DNA of 64,000 nt from Rachicladosporium sp. CCFEE 5018 (Eukaryota; Ascomycota; Dothideomycetes; Cladosporiales; Cladosporiaceae): NCBI GenBank assembly GCA_002077045.2, contig KZ111194.1, positions 55,960-119,959 of the forward strand, read 5' to 3'. Below are positions 19,351-31,464 of the stretch, in pieces; position 1 is the stretch's first letter; each line of letters starts with the position of its first letter. Position numbers and translations under genes: made by a program. Under the pieces are notes generated by a model. It was given only the letters and a program-made list of their open reading frames with translations, was not told the origin of the DNA and searched no databases.

Positions 19351-22143
19351 TCACACCGCCCCCCTCCCCTTCCCACTCCCCACACTCCGTGCACTAGCAC
19401 TACTGCCCCTCCTGCGTCCTCGTCTCCCAAGTCCCAATCCCCTAAGACTAAACCCGAAACCGGGACCCTCTCTCTCCTTCCTATTCACCTCAGCCTTCCC
19501 GCTCGAAGGACTCACAGACCGCACAGACACGCTCTCGCTGCCCGGTAGGGAGTAGAAAGCGTGCTCGTGATGCGGTTCTGGCACGCCGATCGCGGAGCTC
19601 AGTCGGATAGTGGGAGGCGCCTTGGAGCGGTCTCGCCGGGACGGCAGGGTAAGGGAAGGCGGTGGAGCAGGGTGAGAGCGCAGCGGGGTGTTGGGCGTGA
19701 TTTGGGCGAGCGTGGTAGTCGAGCTCGAGGAGTGAAACCGTGCTTTGTAGCGTCGCTCTGGCGAGGATATCGCTGCGCGCGGCGAGGTTGCGGTCGAAGC
19801 TGGTGGCGTCGCGGGACGCTGAGTGTTCGCGATGGCTGGCAGGGTTGCTGTGGATGTGGTGGGTGAGAGGACGGCGGGCGTGGGTGTCATTGTTAGGGAG
19901 TGTCGTTCTAGGACTGGGCTACCTGGGTAGGAAGGTGTGTAGACGAACGCGCTAGAAGCTAGACTCGGCGAGGCGGGTTGGGAAGCGAAGCGACGCCAGT
20001 ATGCCGGCCTGTTATGGGAGTGCGTCTCCTCTTCGTCCGACGAGGCGGATGTATCGCGATCTAGGGTCGTGCCTGAGGGGTCCAAGGAATAAGATACCGA
20101 TGATCCTGAGACTGAGCCGTCGTCGCCGAGATCCGCTGAACCTGCGGGCGCGGCTCCGATAGCATAGCGGTTGAAGCCTCCGATGCGCGCTCGCTCCACT
20201 TGAGAGCCACTGCGTACTCTTCCGTCGCCTCGTAGAGATCTTCTGCGTCTACGCTGCCGGGCAGCTGCAGACGGCATGTGCATCTTCTGCTGTCTCAGCT
20301 CGACTTGGCTGCTGCTGAACGCCACGCTTTCGTGCGTTCGTCGTATAGCCCGATCCATGGCCAGCTCGATCGCCATACGCGAGCGGATACGTTCAACGTA
20401 TGGCCATGTTGCCCGCTCCCCGGCTTTCATGGCCTTCATCATGAACTCAGGCGTTGGGTTCTTAAGCACTTTATGTAGGTACTCACCTTGCATTGCTGGG
20501 AAGATTGTGATGTCGCCGGTGTAGGTCTGGCCGAGAATGGAATTCAAGTGACCGGCGGTGCTACTTATGGTCCGAAGTATTGGGTTGGCCACATCGGCAA
20601 AGCAGTCTTCGGTCTGGCGGAGGAGATTGTGAACCTCTTGGACAGCGGAGGTCGCTGCTGTGGTCGCTGCTGTGGTCGCTACCGCGCCTGCGATTCCACC
20701 GAGTGTCTGGAGCCATGTCCTTGACGCGGGAACATCATGCTGCCCATATAGCAGCTTCTCCTTGATCAGAAATGGAACAATGTGAGGATTCACTTGCGAG
20801 ACGATGAAGTGATCGACAGCATGTACCTCCTGGAGTCGTTTGCGTGGAAGATCGTGCGTAACGGAGCCGTCGATATATTGCTCTGTCCCTGAGCCATATA
20901 CGCTTATAGCGCCTGTGGTGGGGTCCTTCATTCTCAGCGACGCGGGCGCATAGATGTTCGGAATCGAGCAAGAAGCTGCCACGGCGGAAGTGATGATGAC
21001 GTGGGGTGTGCTCTTGTAGTCGCAAAGCATCTCTGTGCCGCGACGAGTCTCGACGTGAGACAGTGCAATCGCTAGGATGCGGTGGGTCTGGTTGTACGCT
21101 TCCAAGAACGTCATGTCTCCAAGGTGAATCTGCATGACGGATTCAAGGTGCCGAATGTCCAGGAAGTTGCCATCGTTGACAAGGGACATGACCCGGCGCC
21201 AGGTGCTCAGATCCTCTGGCTCCTTTCCGAAGACTCTTAGTTCGCCTTCACAGAAGTCTCGTAGCACGCCAGGAACTTCCTCGTCGGTGCGGGTGCCGAG
21301 CACAGCCGCGACAATGCTTCCTGCCGAAGTGCCAGAGATGACTTGAGGCAGCACACCGGCCTGATACATGGCTTTGCAGACACCAATGTGCTGCATGCCG
21401 TACGTCCCACCACCAGACAGGCACAGAGCAGTCCGGCCATACGCACTCCGCCGATCCAGCATGTTGAGGTGAATCTCCTTCGCTATGTGGCTGGAAGTGC
21501 CTCCTCTAGTAGCGATGTTTACAGCACTCGCCAAGGTGTCCACGACCGTCTCATTATACCGCTCGATCAGCACCTTCGTGCCGATGCGACTTCGCGAGTA
21601 TAGTATGCCCTTGTTGATACCTGCGAAGTTGCGATTGAAGTCTTTGAAACATTGCAGCATGTGTTGAAGACTTTCGTTCTCCCGTGCAGACTCCAGCTCC
21701 GCAATGGCAATCTGTAACTTGAAGACATCGTAGTCATCGCTAGACTCTTCGTACCTCCAGACATCGTTGCCGTCGAGGACGTCCAGAGTTCGCGCAGCCT
21801 GTGTCCACTCATCGAGCGTCTGCGCGGTAGCGATCCTCGCTTCCTGTATGAGCCGCTCGCGTTGGCATGCCTCTTGCAACTCTTTGACCGCTGGGTCGCC
21901 TGTGTGCAAAGCTCTTAAGCCCTCGGTCAAGTCTTGCACAGTCTCGACGGCTCCCCTGACTCCCCAGACCAACGGCTTGATCAGCGCAAGCGGCCTGCTT
22001 GGAGGACTGAGTCTCAAACGCTTCGTAGGCTTCTCGTACTCCTCCCAACCTGAGTCGCGGTGGTCCTGCCATGTAGGAACGGTGATCAACTCCATTGCGT
22101 TCATGACTCTAGGCTCCAAGGAAAGGAAACAACCCAATGACAA
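19351..22143 (-). CDS. patatin-like triacylglycerol lipase, Tgl4/Tgl5 type (left copy)
   Basis: Probable lipid-droplet lipase. The frame opens at 22143 (930 aa), but the ATG conserved in both arms is at 22093-22095 (MELITV), giving 914 aa; the first 16 codons may be untranslated. A DUF3336-like N-terminal region (residues ~60-200) is followed by the patatin domain: oxyanion loop SGGGTYGMQHIG, nucleophile elbow GTSAGS, and the dyad aspartate in YIDGSV, followed by HFIVSQVNPHIVPF, typical of Tgl3/4/5. The C-terminal ~300 residues are Ser/Thr/Pro-rich and basic, probably regulatory. Single exon. Partner 52386-55178 has the same length. Confidence 0.9.
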   Translation of the reverse strand: MSLGCFLSLEPRVMNAMELITVPTWQDHRDSGWEEYEKPTKRLRLSPPSRPLALIKPLVWGVRGAVETVQDLTEGLRALHTGDPAVKELQEACQRERLIQEARIATAQTLDEWTQAARTLDVLDGNDVWRYEESSDDYDVFKLQIAIAELESARENESLQHMLQCFKDFNRNFAGINKGILYSRSRIGTKVLIERYNETVVDTLASAVNIATRGGTSSHIAKEIHLNMLDRRSAYGRTALCLSGGGTYGMQHIGVCKAMYQAGVLPQVISGTSAGSIVAAVLGTRTDEEVPGVLRDFCEGELRVFGKEPEDLSTWRRVMSLVNDGNFLDIRHLESVMQIHLGDMTFLEAYNQTHRILAIALSHVETRRGTEMLCDYKSTPHVIITSAVAASCSIPNIYAPASLRMKDPTTGAISVYGSGTEQYIDGSVTHDLPRKRLQEVHAVDHFIVSQVNPHIVPFLIKEKLLYGQHDVPASRTWLQTLGGIAGAVATTAATTAATSAVQEVHNLLRQTEDCFADVANPILRTISSTAGHLNSILGQTYTGDITIFPAMQGEYLHKVLKNPTPEFMMKAMKAGERATWPYVERIRSRMAIELAMDRAIRRTHESVAFSSSQVELRQQKMHMPSAAARQRRRRRSLRGDGRVRSGSQVERARIGGFNRYAIGAAPAGSADLGDDGSVSGSSVSYSLDPSGTTLDRDTSASSDEEETHSHNRPAYWRRFASQPASPSLASSAFVYTPSYPGSPVLERHSLTMTPTPAVLSPTTSTATLPAIANTQRPATPPASTATSPRAAISSPERRYKARFHSSSSTTTLAQITPNTPLRSHPAPPPSLTLPSRRDRSKAPPTIRLSSAIGVPEPHHEHAFYSLPGSESVSVRSVSPSSGKAEVNRKEREGPGFGFSLRGLGLGRRGRRRGSSASARSVGSGKGRGAV

Positions 22144-23228
22144 AGTGTTCAGCCGCCACTAAAGTCGCGTCGCGTTCATCCTACCGATTGACCCAACACA
22201 TGAAGACGCAAAAGAGAGATACCCACAACATTGACTGACTGCATACTGACTGTCAACCGAGCCATCATCAACAACGTCGTCTGCCTAGCGCTTTCCTGCT
22301 GTCACAGACCGCCGCCAGGACCCGGAGTCAGGTGCGCGCTTGTTTGCAAAAAGAACAAATTTGGCGTGCCAATCGTGCATCGTCATGCACGTAATCTCGA
22401 CGGGGTACCGGCCGCAGCGCCATGAGTGGGCCTCCTAATTGCTTATTTCCGATTCACTCGCATGGGAAATGGTGTTGTGCCGCGGTTGTTGCGAGGTACG
22501 GCTATCTCGCTGAAGGGGCAGACACACATTCACCAGTCTCTAAGCGGACGAACTGCTTCTACGGCCGCAGACACAGACGATCATCTACCGTCCACAGATG
22601 ATTGCAGGCACGTCTACGACTGGACAGCCGGGGAGGTGGTCCGAGAGACACGCATCTCTTCTGCAAGCCGAATCTCGCCAGCTCACCGTCTCGACTCACC
22701 ATCTGCCGTCAAGCTCAACCGCAACCTTCACCATCAGCGTACATCCAAACACACGCCACCATGCCCACGCCGAGACACGCCGTCTCGAAACTTGCTGCGC
22801 TGTACCACTGGATTTCATGGGAAGCCCCAGTCTTCACATGTCAGGACGCGGCGGATGACGCGTGAAGTCCCATGCAGGCACAGCATGTGATCGTCCGCCC
22901 GCGTGGTAGCGGATTTGTGGATGGCTCGCGTGACTGCATGTGGCACGCGGTAGTTGGGAGCCTCGAGTCTACATGTACAGATACTCTGTAAGCGTGGACA
23001 GCTCGTCTATGTGCATAGCCGGGAGGTACAAGATGACTTGTAGTACCCGGTTGCTGCGAGATGACAGTAGACGAGTTGAGATGAAGAAACACATGCATGC
23101 AGGGCTAGCGCGAACAAGTTGCACGACTGTGCTTTCACCATCTAGATCGCCCGTAAATGCTCATGGCCAGCACGTATGCAACCAGTCCCCCAGACCCAAC
23201 GCCGTCATCAGAGCTCTACTTCCTTCAT
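22144..23228. other. intergenic (left)
   Basis: About 1.08 kb between the lipase start and the antiporter stop; conserved in the right arm (51309-52385). A 154-codon frame at 22426-22890 is open in both arms but starts with GTG and has no family features. A 34-codon frame at 22761 is cut by a TGG-to-TGA change in the right copy. I regard the region as noncoding, carrying the lipase promoter. Confidence 0.4.
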
Positions 23229-25982
23229 CTACTCCCTAGCCTGCACAACCAACAAGCTAGCTTTCACTCCAGCATCCAAAATCCTTTCCGCAGCACCACC
23301 TAAGCATGCAGTGCCAAAAGCGCTGCCACTCATGTCCGTCTTACCCCTACCCAGCACAATAAGATCACCCCCATTTCTCGGGTTCTGCCCAACTTCCTCC
23401 TGGATCCTTTCAAGCGCCGCAAGCAGTGGCGAATTGCCTGCTATGGAGTCAAATATGACCCGCTGCGCAAGCTCTGGCGCCAGACTCTTCTGTACCGTGG
23501 AGAAGTATGTGTGGTCTGCATGCGCCGGGTCTTGCGCCTCCTTCGCGTTGCCGTGCAGCGAAAAGCGCTCAGTGATGTTATCACTGCCACTACCGCTTTC
23601 TGACACGCGGGCGGCAGTCGTAAAGTGCACGATCGTGGCCGTGACTTCTGGGTTCTCGGCGATCTGAAGGACCAGTCGCAACGCTGCGCGGGAGTCGGCG
23701 CCGCCAAAGAACGGCATGTAGATGTGGTGGCTACGGTCTACGGCTGGTTGCGTGGGGTAGTCGCTATGTCTTCGCATACTTATGTTACTCATCGAGCGGC
23801 TAAGGGTCGATGGCCGAGGTTTGAGGGTGCCACTGAAGCCTTTGTTGATGAAAACTGCGGTTGTAGTTGCTGCTTGGTCGAGAGTGCGAGCGACGAATTG
23901 CGTGTATGCCGTACTTGCTAGCTTATTCTGCACGCTCTCGTTGGAGATAGTCTGGGCTTCGACCATGCTCCCTGTCTCGCTCCAGGGAAGGAGAAGCAGG
24001 TCTGACGCTTCATCTGCAGCTTTATGTATTAGAATGTCGGAGTATGATGCTATCGGCGAGACAGTGACTTCGCCCGAGACTGCGAGGTTATAAAGCTGAC
24101 CCAGTACGCGGAAAGCGTTCAGTACAGGGTCAAAGGCAGTGTACTCGTCTACCTCGGAGACCTTCATGACAGAAGACCCTCGCTCATCGAGCTCGACGAA
24201 GCGGACGCCATGGACCTGAGTCGGCTGTTTCTTGCGGTTTACCTCTGTAGATACTGCCCTGTCGCTCTCCTCTTGTGGTGCCTTCTCCAAGGACGGATGC
24301 GACTTAGTTGTGGCGGCGACTTGCTTTCCGCCGAGCAAGGATACGAATGCTAGCAAAGTGGGCATATTGTCGAGTCGCAGGTAGACCAAAACGCTTTTCA
24401 CCTTCGTGGACTCGAGTCTCGCGATGACGTTGGCCGAGTCACCATCGCTGCCATCGATTGGCCTGCCCGTAGCCCAGTCAATCTCACCACGCTTCCATGC
24501 CTCCAGCTTGCGTTGATACCATGGTGGGTACAATGCCGCTGTAAGCGGTGTCGTGGCAAATGTAGTGATCAAAGCCATGACTACGAAGATCGTGAAGGTC
24601 CGAGTACTCAGAATCTTGGCTGAGAGTCCAATGTTGAGCACGATCAGTTCCACAAGCCCCTTGCAAGACATGAGGGCGCCGATCGTGAAAGACTCCCGCC
24701 AGACCATGCCATTGAGTCTTGCTGCAAGAGAACCTCCAGTGAACTTTGCAACAAACGCGGTGGCCGTGACGCCGATCACGTACGCCCAGGTGATCCCGGT
24801 ATCGAGTAGTCCGAGGTTGGTCGACAGACCAGACAAGGCAAAGTAGAGTGGGAGGAATAGTGCAGTCACGAGATCCTCAATCTTTTCCGTCACTTTGATA
24901 GCAAATCCTCCCTCGTGTGGGCATATCAGTCCTGCCAAGAACGCGCCAAAGATAGGGTGTACGCCGATAACGCCCGTGAAGAAAGCAGAGCCTAGCGCGA
25001 TGAGCAGAGTCAGTACGATGATACCCTGGGATGGTCCGTCGGTGAGAGCGTGGTTGCGTCGCAAGAACCAGATGAAGGCTGGTCGGACGGCGAAGACAAG
25101 AAAGAAGACGTAGCCGACACATGTCAGAAGTACCCACAGCGCGGTGAGCCCACTCCCAGCATTGACCAGAGCGACGCACAAAGCAAGGAGGACCCAGCCG
25201 ACGACGTCGTTGCTGACACCCGCCGAGAGCACAATGACACCCACAGGTGTCGATAGCAGCTTTAGCTCGGTCAAGATCCGACATAGCACTGGAAAGGCCT
25301 GCTCAAGTCAGTCTAACACATACTGATAAGATGGAATCGAGGCTGACCGTGATCGCCATCGCCACACCAATGAATAGCATGTACGTCCCAAAGCTGATTG
25401 GCACAGTACCTGGCTCGTCCTTGAACTCATTGAACAACCCGTAGGCAATCGCACATCCCAGGCCAAAAGGCAAGGCCATACCCAACGCTCCAACACTGAC
25501 AGCCGGCCTCCAGTTACTGACGAGGTACCTCAAGTCGACTTCCAGGCCAACCAAAAACAAGAAAAGGACCAGCCCCAGGTTTGCCACCAGATTGAGATTC
25601 GGTAACGAAGCCGTCGGGAAGATTGCATTGGTGAAGCCAGGGATCCTGCCCATGACCGATGGACCCAAAAGGATGCCTCCTATGACTTCGGCGATGACGC
25701 GAGGTTGTCGGATGAGCGAGAGAGGGTAGTGGAGGAGTCGACAGAAGAGGATGATTATGCCAGCCTAAGCATGATCAGTAAAGTGGTCGTCAGAACTTTG
25801 CCATCGGAACTACGCACCTGTATTATGAACAGTATTATCGGGTTTTTGCTATCATAGTGCGATGGATTGCTGCCCTCCAAAATGCCACCCTGTGGTGCCG
25901 CTCTCATCGTGGCCGAAGCAGACGCTGAAGCGGCCAGTGTCTTTGTGAGCGTAACGCTCACGAACTCCGTGACTGTCGCCAT
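23229..25982 (-). CDS. KHA1: K+/H+ antiporter, Kha1 type (CPA2 family) (left copy)
   Basis: Monovalent cation/proton exchanger of endomembranes, 883 aa. ATG at 25980-25982 (MATVTEFVSVTLTK). Introns at 25765-25817 (53 nt) and 25299-25347 (49 nt) restore one frame of 2652 nt. Residues ~50-440 form the antiporter domain with about 12 spans; landmarks are RVIAEVIGGILLGPSVMG, FLFLVGLEVDLRYL, SNDVVGWVLLAL (the ND pair of the ion site) and HPIFGAFLAGLICPHE. The C-terminal half is a cytosolic USP-like domain (FFGG.DSRAALRL) ending in LLVVQARE. Likely roles are K+ and pH homeostasis. The partner gene at 48553-51308 has identical exon lengths. Confidence 0.92.
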
Positions 25983-27149
25983 ATTTGCAGAAAGTCGTGG
26001 CCAGCACCGAATAGCAGTCGTTCTAATATCAGCTCTGTCGAATCCAGCTGCCACCCATAGTCTGGGTCCGTTGCAAAAGCTCTATAGTGTTGCGACTCCG
26101 GAATGCAGGCGAGTCGACAAAGGCGTGGTCTTTCGGCAGCATTCAGCTGACGAGCTCGCCGTGCAGTAGCGGAACAGCGCAGCAAAGAAACAAATATGAA
26201 ATAACAGATGTTAGTGTGCTCGGTCTACCGCTCATGTGCCACCACGAAACATGACACAGATGATCTGGCTGACTGTCCGTCCCTTGGACTCCGCCCCACC
26301 ACACGCACCCAAGAGTCTGGGCGGGAAGCGTGGCGACTGGGGTGAGATCTCAGATTCCGACGCTTTGACCAGACGACGACAATAAAGCCCGAAATTTTGG
26401 TCATCAACACGTTCCTTCACCACTGTTGAGTTCGATACTGACTATCTGGATCATTACATATACTCGGATATTACCATGTATCGATGGGTCGTTGATATTC
26501 GCATAGCCTCGCGAGGCTGCCACCTGTGACCTTCACACCGGCTCACCGCTCAGATGCACATCTCAATCATCACGCTCTCATCCCCCAAGCGGCTGATGAG
26601 GCATGGTCGCTGACTTCCTTCATGAGTCGTATCACGGATGTCCGATCAGGTGCAACATCCGCATGCTCAACTGGAACCAATCAACTCACCACATTCTAAG
26701 TATTGTGCATGAGACATCCCACGCCGCAGCCGAGATGCATATGAGGCTTCCTGGAGGATGCAGATCATCGAGAATAGCATGTCGTGGCACGCGAATGACA
26801 GAAGAAGCGGACCACTCGAGACCATTACGCAGTCGATAGCGCTAATGAAGACTGCGCTGCGTCAACGGATCGAGTTGGATGCTGCCTACGAGAGACCCTC
26901 AATATGATCACACTCTCGACAGCCTGGGTAAATACCTCACGTACACTTGCGGCGGGGCATATAATAGTATCTTCATTCACAGCCGATTGCTGAGCGGCCC
27001 GCTTATTTTGTCACTCGCGTGCGTGGGCGATGAAGCGATATGAAAATGCTTACGGGCAAGGCCACCTTATGAGGCTTTGTGTGCGACTGGGACTTGTGCG
27101 AACATAACGACTAGGTATCTGTATTACGTTGTCCTGACCTGGCCAGCTC
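25983..27149. other. intergenic (left)
   Basis: About 1.17 kb between the antiporter start and the GH92 stop. The part near 27049-27149 aligns with right-arm 47630-47735, and 26230-26400 with 48160-48310. No gene was seen. The right arm has about 0.9 kb more here. Confidence 0.45.
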
Positions 27150-29543
27150 CTAACTAGCAGGACTCGGCGGCAACTCCCCCGTAGCCCATTTCGTCTGCTC
27201 AGCTCCAAGTACAAACTCCAACGTCCCTCCGTTCGCGAATACGTCCTCCCACTCAACCCATGCCTTATCCCACTCACACCCATTAACCCTCAAACTCTGC
27301 ACATATATGGCCTCCTCCTGATCCCCCCCACAACTAGTAATCTCCAACCTCCTGTCCCCTCCCAAGTCGATACTCATCCTCTCAAACCACGGACTCCCCA
27401 CCAAAAACCAGCTTTGCCCCGTCATAGGGTACAGCCCGATCATATTCCACAATATCCAAGTCTGCATCGCACCGGCATCACTGTTGCCGGGTATGCCAGC
27501 CGGCCCGGCGTTGTAGAAGGACTTCGCTGCATGGCGGGAGTACTTCACGCTCAGATCCTGGCGACCGACAAAGTTGAAGAGGTAGGGCGTTGTGAAAGCA
27601 GGCTCGTTGCCGGGATTGAAGATCGTGTTGCCGTACGCTGCGTTGCCGGCAGTGTAGACGCCGGGTTTGAAGAAAGTTTCGAGGCGGGAGGTGAAGGAGA
27701 GGGGACCGCCGGAGAGCGCGATCAGGTGGTAGATGTCGTGGTGGGCGTTAAGAGTGTAGGTGTAGGCTAGGTCTTGGTAGTATGGGTCTGCGATATTGCA
27801 TTAGCGGCGAGTGTGGCCAATCTGAGGACTGCAGCAGAACTGACCCGGCCAGTAGCAGCCACCGCACGAAAGAGGGTCGTATGGGTATTCGAAACTGCCG
27901 TTCGCGTAACGCGGTACGAGGAAGCCAGTGAAGTTCAGAGCGCCCTGCTGCGGGTTCCAATGGTTTCGCCAGTTGCGAGAGCGATTCAGGTACTTCTCCG
28001 CATCATCAGTGAGGTTAAGCCCGGTAGCAACTTGGTGCAATCCGAAGTCATTGGCTGAGTACTCGACAGCTCTCGACACGGCTCGTGAGAAGCGAGGCGT
28101 GATGTATCCGTACTGCTTCCAATCCGGCAGGGCGCCACGTCCTTCCTTGGTCGAGGAGTCGTTGGCAATCTTATCAAAGTTGTTGACCGGCACGACCTCG
28201 GCGTCAGTTTTCATCGCTGCATACGCATCTGTCCAGTTGACCGAGCCTCTGACCCCCTTGACCCACGCATCTGCGAGGACATTGTCGGCGTTACTTCCAC
28301 CCTGTGTTCTGCCGTTGAAATTCGATGATCGCCCATCAGGGAGCCAGCCTTCGTGTCGCCAGATGTCGATGATGGAGCGTAGTTGCTCTTCATAGGATTG
28401 CGGTTGCAGGACCTGAACGAGCGCTGTTGAGCAGCGGAAAAGGTCCCAAAACGTGAAGATGTCGTCGTAGCTGGGCTCAGTGGAGTTCCACAGAGGATTC
28501 TCGCCTGTACGGTTGGAAGGCAGAAGGTGCATGCCGTAGAGGTAAGAGTACAGCTGAGTCAGAACTGTTGTGTTGGTTTCGGAAACAGTGATCTTGCTGA
28601 ATACGTCGTCGGCCCACCGAGACTGCGCTTGAGTGACTAGAGAATTGAGCGCAGTGTTTGCGGGTATCTGAGACGCGACATTGGAACACGCCTGCGCAAT
28701 CGAGATGAATGAAATGCCAACTCGAGAGGTTACTGTAGATGCCTCGAATGTGAACACCCCGCCTTGCCTGTACAGCCCAGAAGTGGCGTTCGCAGCGCCG
28801 TATGAGTATAACGTCGTTGCATTGCCCGTACCATTGCCTATGAATGTCTTCGCGACATAAGGCTGATCGAAGTGGCCACAGAAGTAGATCGTCCAATTCG
28901 GCGCCAGGTTCCAACCGTTGTTATAGATACCGTGTCCGGTGTAGCCATCAGCAGTCAGTGCGAAGCTGCCTCCTGCGTATCCCTGACCCCAGCCAAAGCC
29001 GCGGAAAGAGTTCAAGACATGCGACACGTCCACTACGATCGACCTCTCCCCAGCAGCAGGAAAGGTGTACTGGTAGAACCCAGCACGCTCGGTCCCAGCC
29101 AGCTCGACAGTGACATTGCTATCCAGCTCGCTTCGATAGTAGCCCACAGTAGCAACATCGGGTGTTGTCCGATTCCTACCAAGATCCAGCAGAGGATTTG
29201 GCACGCCTCCAACTACTGGCATCTGACTGACAACACCGTACTTTGGCGCACCTCCAGTGCCACTTTCATGCATCATGGAAAAGCCGAAGATTTGTCCCTC
29301 TGGAAGGTAGCCACTGTAGGCATCTGTAGTCTTATTGACGACATCTGGACCGAGCTTGACCATGCTGAAAGGTGCTGGCACAACGCCGGGAAACATGTTG
29401 CCGCCATTGGTGGTACCGAGGAAGTCGTTGATATAGCTCGGGTAGTCCAGAGTCGTGCCATTGGTGACATTTTGCACATCTGCTGCCACTGCAAGAGAGG
29501 CAACAGCTACAAGAAATGCTGGAAAGCACTTTCGTATTGCCAT
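27150..29543 (-). CDS. GH92 exo-alpha-mannosidase, secreted (left copy)
   Basis: Glycoside hydrolase family 92, Ca2+-dependent mannosidase acting on alpha-mannans or N-glycans; 778 aa. ATG 29541-29543 starts a signal peptide (MAIRKCFPAFLVAVASLAVA). Landmarks in order are FLGTTNGGNMFPG, SGYLPEG, GFSMMHESGTGG, HLLPSNRTGENPLW, FTFWDLFRC, HEGWLPDGR, GGSNADNVLADA, GIPGNSDAGAMQTW and GLYPMTGQ. The GNSD.G..SA-like stretch is a family hallmark. The intron 27788-27844 (57 nt, CTAATGC branch, CGCAG) joins GCYWP to DPYYQDLAY. Many N-glycosylation sites. The right copy (44097-46493) differs strongly in signal peptide and promoter but hardly in the body. Confidence 0.93.
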
Positions 29544-30071
29544 TGCAGGTCTTCCCAACACGATATCGAAGGACTGAGAGAAGAAAGGGCAAGGAACTCC
29601 ACTGAGCGAGAGCAGACATACCTATTCCTTACCTGGTCTTCTCGCCATGCGCTCCAATGCGCTCATTGCACGTCGGGAACAAAAGACAAGCCTTTTCAGA
29701 GCCGGGTATCGCAACACGTGGGTGTCGATCTGCTGAGGGGAGGGCTTCATCGAGCTGGACCACGCGACGGTGCGTAGACATCACTCTATTCCAGTGAGCT
29801 CACAGGTCACGCTAGCCGACACCACTCAATTTGCCGCGCGAGGCAGTTTCCAGGTAGCGCGGCATCTCGCTCAAGCAATAATTGGACGGTGTTGTGTTGA
29901 AGAGGAAAAGGATCATGTTGTTTTCGGAGGCGATGCCCGTCAAGCTTGAGCACAGACGATGACTTCATCACCAACAAAAAGTCGCCCTTGAATTGCGCAA
30001 CTCGGGGGGAGAATGGAGCACCACCATATGTATTGATCTGAGGACTTCCTCCCTCATCTCCCGACAACCCC
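29544..30071. other. intergenic, divergent promoter region (left)
   Basis: About 530 bp between the divergent GH92 and MGSATSK genes. It matches right-arm 43570-44096 far from the GH92 start, then the similarity breaks down over the last ~100 bp before GH92. No RNA or coding feature is supported. Confidence 0.4.
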
Positions 30072-30695
30072 ATGGGCTCCGCAACCTCCAAAGCCTCCCG
30101 CACAGCCGGCACAGCAGCCCGCCAATACCCCAAGCGCGCCCCAAACACATCCCCTCCATCCTCTGGTCCCACCGCCCGCCCTCCCCCCTCCGCAAGCACA
30201 TCCCGCTCCCCAGCCATCAACAGCGACGCCTCAGACCCCCACTTCTCCACCCCACCAACGCAAAATCTCGAAACCTCCGATCCCTCCTTTGCCCGCCAGC
30301 TCCGCTCCCTAGGCGCCGTGCAGCCGAACCCAACACTCTCCGAATCCTCGACCTTCAACCCGCAATTCCCCTCTTCGTCTTCCGCTCCTTCGACTTCTCA
30401 GCCCCCTCGCGCTACGAATCCCGCACTCTTGGTACTGGAAGCGCGCGCGAGATTGCAAGCAGAAGCAGATCGGGAGTTCCTACAAGCCGGAAGAGGGAAG
30501 GCGGGGAGACAGTTCCTGGATGCCTACACGATTAGGCAGATACTCGTCATGAGAGATGGGCAAGGGAAGAGTGGAGCGGAGATCGAGAAGAAGATGGGGT
30601 TGAAAGCTGGGGTTGTGGGGAGGCTTGGGAAGAGGGGCGTGGTGAGCGTGGTGACTGAGGTTGGGAGGGGAGCGAGGGGGGTAGAGATGGTATGA
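30072..30695 (+). CDS. small protein with N-myristoylation motif and C-terminal HTH-like segment (left copy)
   Basis: 207 aa, single exon. It starts MGSATSK, a good N-myristoylation signal (G2, S6, K7). Residues ~10-115 are Pro/Ser/Thr-rich and look disordered. The C-terminal ~85 residues are ordered: a helical, Arg/Ala-rich part (LVLEARARLQAEADREFL), then FLDAYTIRQILVMRDGQG and KSGAEIEKKMGLKAGVVGRL, which resembles a helix-turn-helix. Orthologue-like proteins are common in ascomycetes as uncharacterised proteins; I give no function. The partner gene at 42943-43569 encodes 208 aa. Confidence 0.75.
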   Translation: MGSATSKASRTAGTAARQYPKRAPNTSPPSSGPTARPPPSASTSRSPAINSDASDPHFSTPPTQNLETSDPSFARQLRSLGAVQPNPTLSESSTFNPQFPSSSSAPSTSQPPRATNPALLVLEARARLQAEADREFLQAGRGKAGRQFLDAYTIRQILVMRDGQGKSGAEIEKKMGLKAGVVGRLGKRGVVSVVTEVGRGARGVEMV

Positions 30696-31123
30696 GACGT
30701 GCGCCATGGCCAGAATGAAGTCGATTGAGAGCGGTCGTCGATGAAGTAGGCTTGAAGGGACAGATGGCAGGCCAGGATGCGGCCAATGGCCTCTGCGGCG
30801 ACGCAAACGAACGCGGTACCGGTGAGACGCGAATGAAGTGGTAGGGATCACAAGCGCGTGGTGCCTTGAATGGCGGCGGTAGCACACAAGACCGTGCGTG
30901 AGGGGTGCGAAGGGAGCGGTGATGACAGCCCGATGGCGAAAAAGGACCTTGTGCGAAAGGATCGTGTATATAAGTGTATTTCATGATCACACGAAGTCGA
31001 TATGGTCACCTAGTAGGACACTAGTGAGATGTATGTACATGCTCGCTACCTAGTCACGCGGAAAGTCCGCCTGCAGCGTAATTAGTGCCTGAGAGGAGGT
31101 CCGCGCTCATAAGTCACAGCCGC
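30696..31123. other. intergenic, convergent (left)
   Basis: About 430 bp between the convergent MGSATSK and TyrRS genes, conserved in the right arm at 42516-42942. Open antisense frames are shadows; no RNA gene was seen. Presumably both 3' UTRs. Confidence 0.4.
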
Positions 31124-31464
31124 TCAGCTCGAGACCTGTTGATTGTCGTCCACCTCGATAACTCTGACTTTCCATTTCCCCATCCGCACGACTATCAGTC
31201 CGTCCTGCAAGAAGCTTGCAATGTCCTCCAGCCTCGAGTCGACGCTCACAGGCGCGAATGTCAGGCCGTCCTCGTTAGCCGTCTCTACCTTGTTCATGGA
31301 CGTCGAGGAACTTTCCGAAGACGCGACGTAGACGCCTCCACTCTTGATCGCTCTCGTAGCTGCGGATACGCTGGGTGCGAGACCAGCTTGATACAAGATC
31401 TTGGCCAACGAAGCGTTCTCGATTTGGGAGCGAGCGAGCTTGATGGTCTCCTGTTGCGTCTCTG
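31124..31464 (-). CDS. mitochondrial tyrosyl-tRNA synthetase, C-terminal fragment cut by the gap (left copy)
   Basis: On the minus strand the frame enters from the N gap (TQQETIKLARSQIEN) and runs to a stop at 31124-31126. It encodes the S4-like RNA-binding domain (LYQAGLAPSVSAATRAIKSGG) and the tail. The last ~113 codons match the complete right-arm gene (42175-42515) almost perfectly (for example MNKVE versus MNEVE). The missing part belongs in or beyond the gap; what follows the gap is an unrelated P450. Confidence 0.9.

Larger units (their letters stand above)
9922..31464. repeat. left arm of ~21.5-kb inverted duplication
   Basis: Matched in reverse complement by 42175-64000. Anchor points read directly: 31464 pairs with 42175, and 9922 pairs with 64000. 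All genes in this arm have a mirrored partner with the same introns. The left arm probably continues beyond 9922 towards 7477 or further, but its partner would lie outside the window. The two arms differ by scattered substitutions and several indels, so they are diverged copies and not an exact duplicate. Confidence 0.95.

Noticed and set aside
22426..22890. 154-codon frame open in both arms (partner 51639-52103)
   Set aside because: Starts only with GTG, low-complexity composition, no domain; equal length may simply reflect high overall identity.
28872..29777. 301-codon plus frame antisense to GH92
   Set aside because: Antisense shadow; the right arm does not keep an equal-length frame, while the GH92 frame is conserved.
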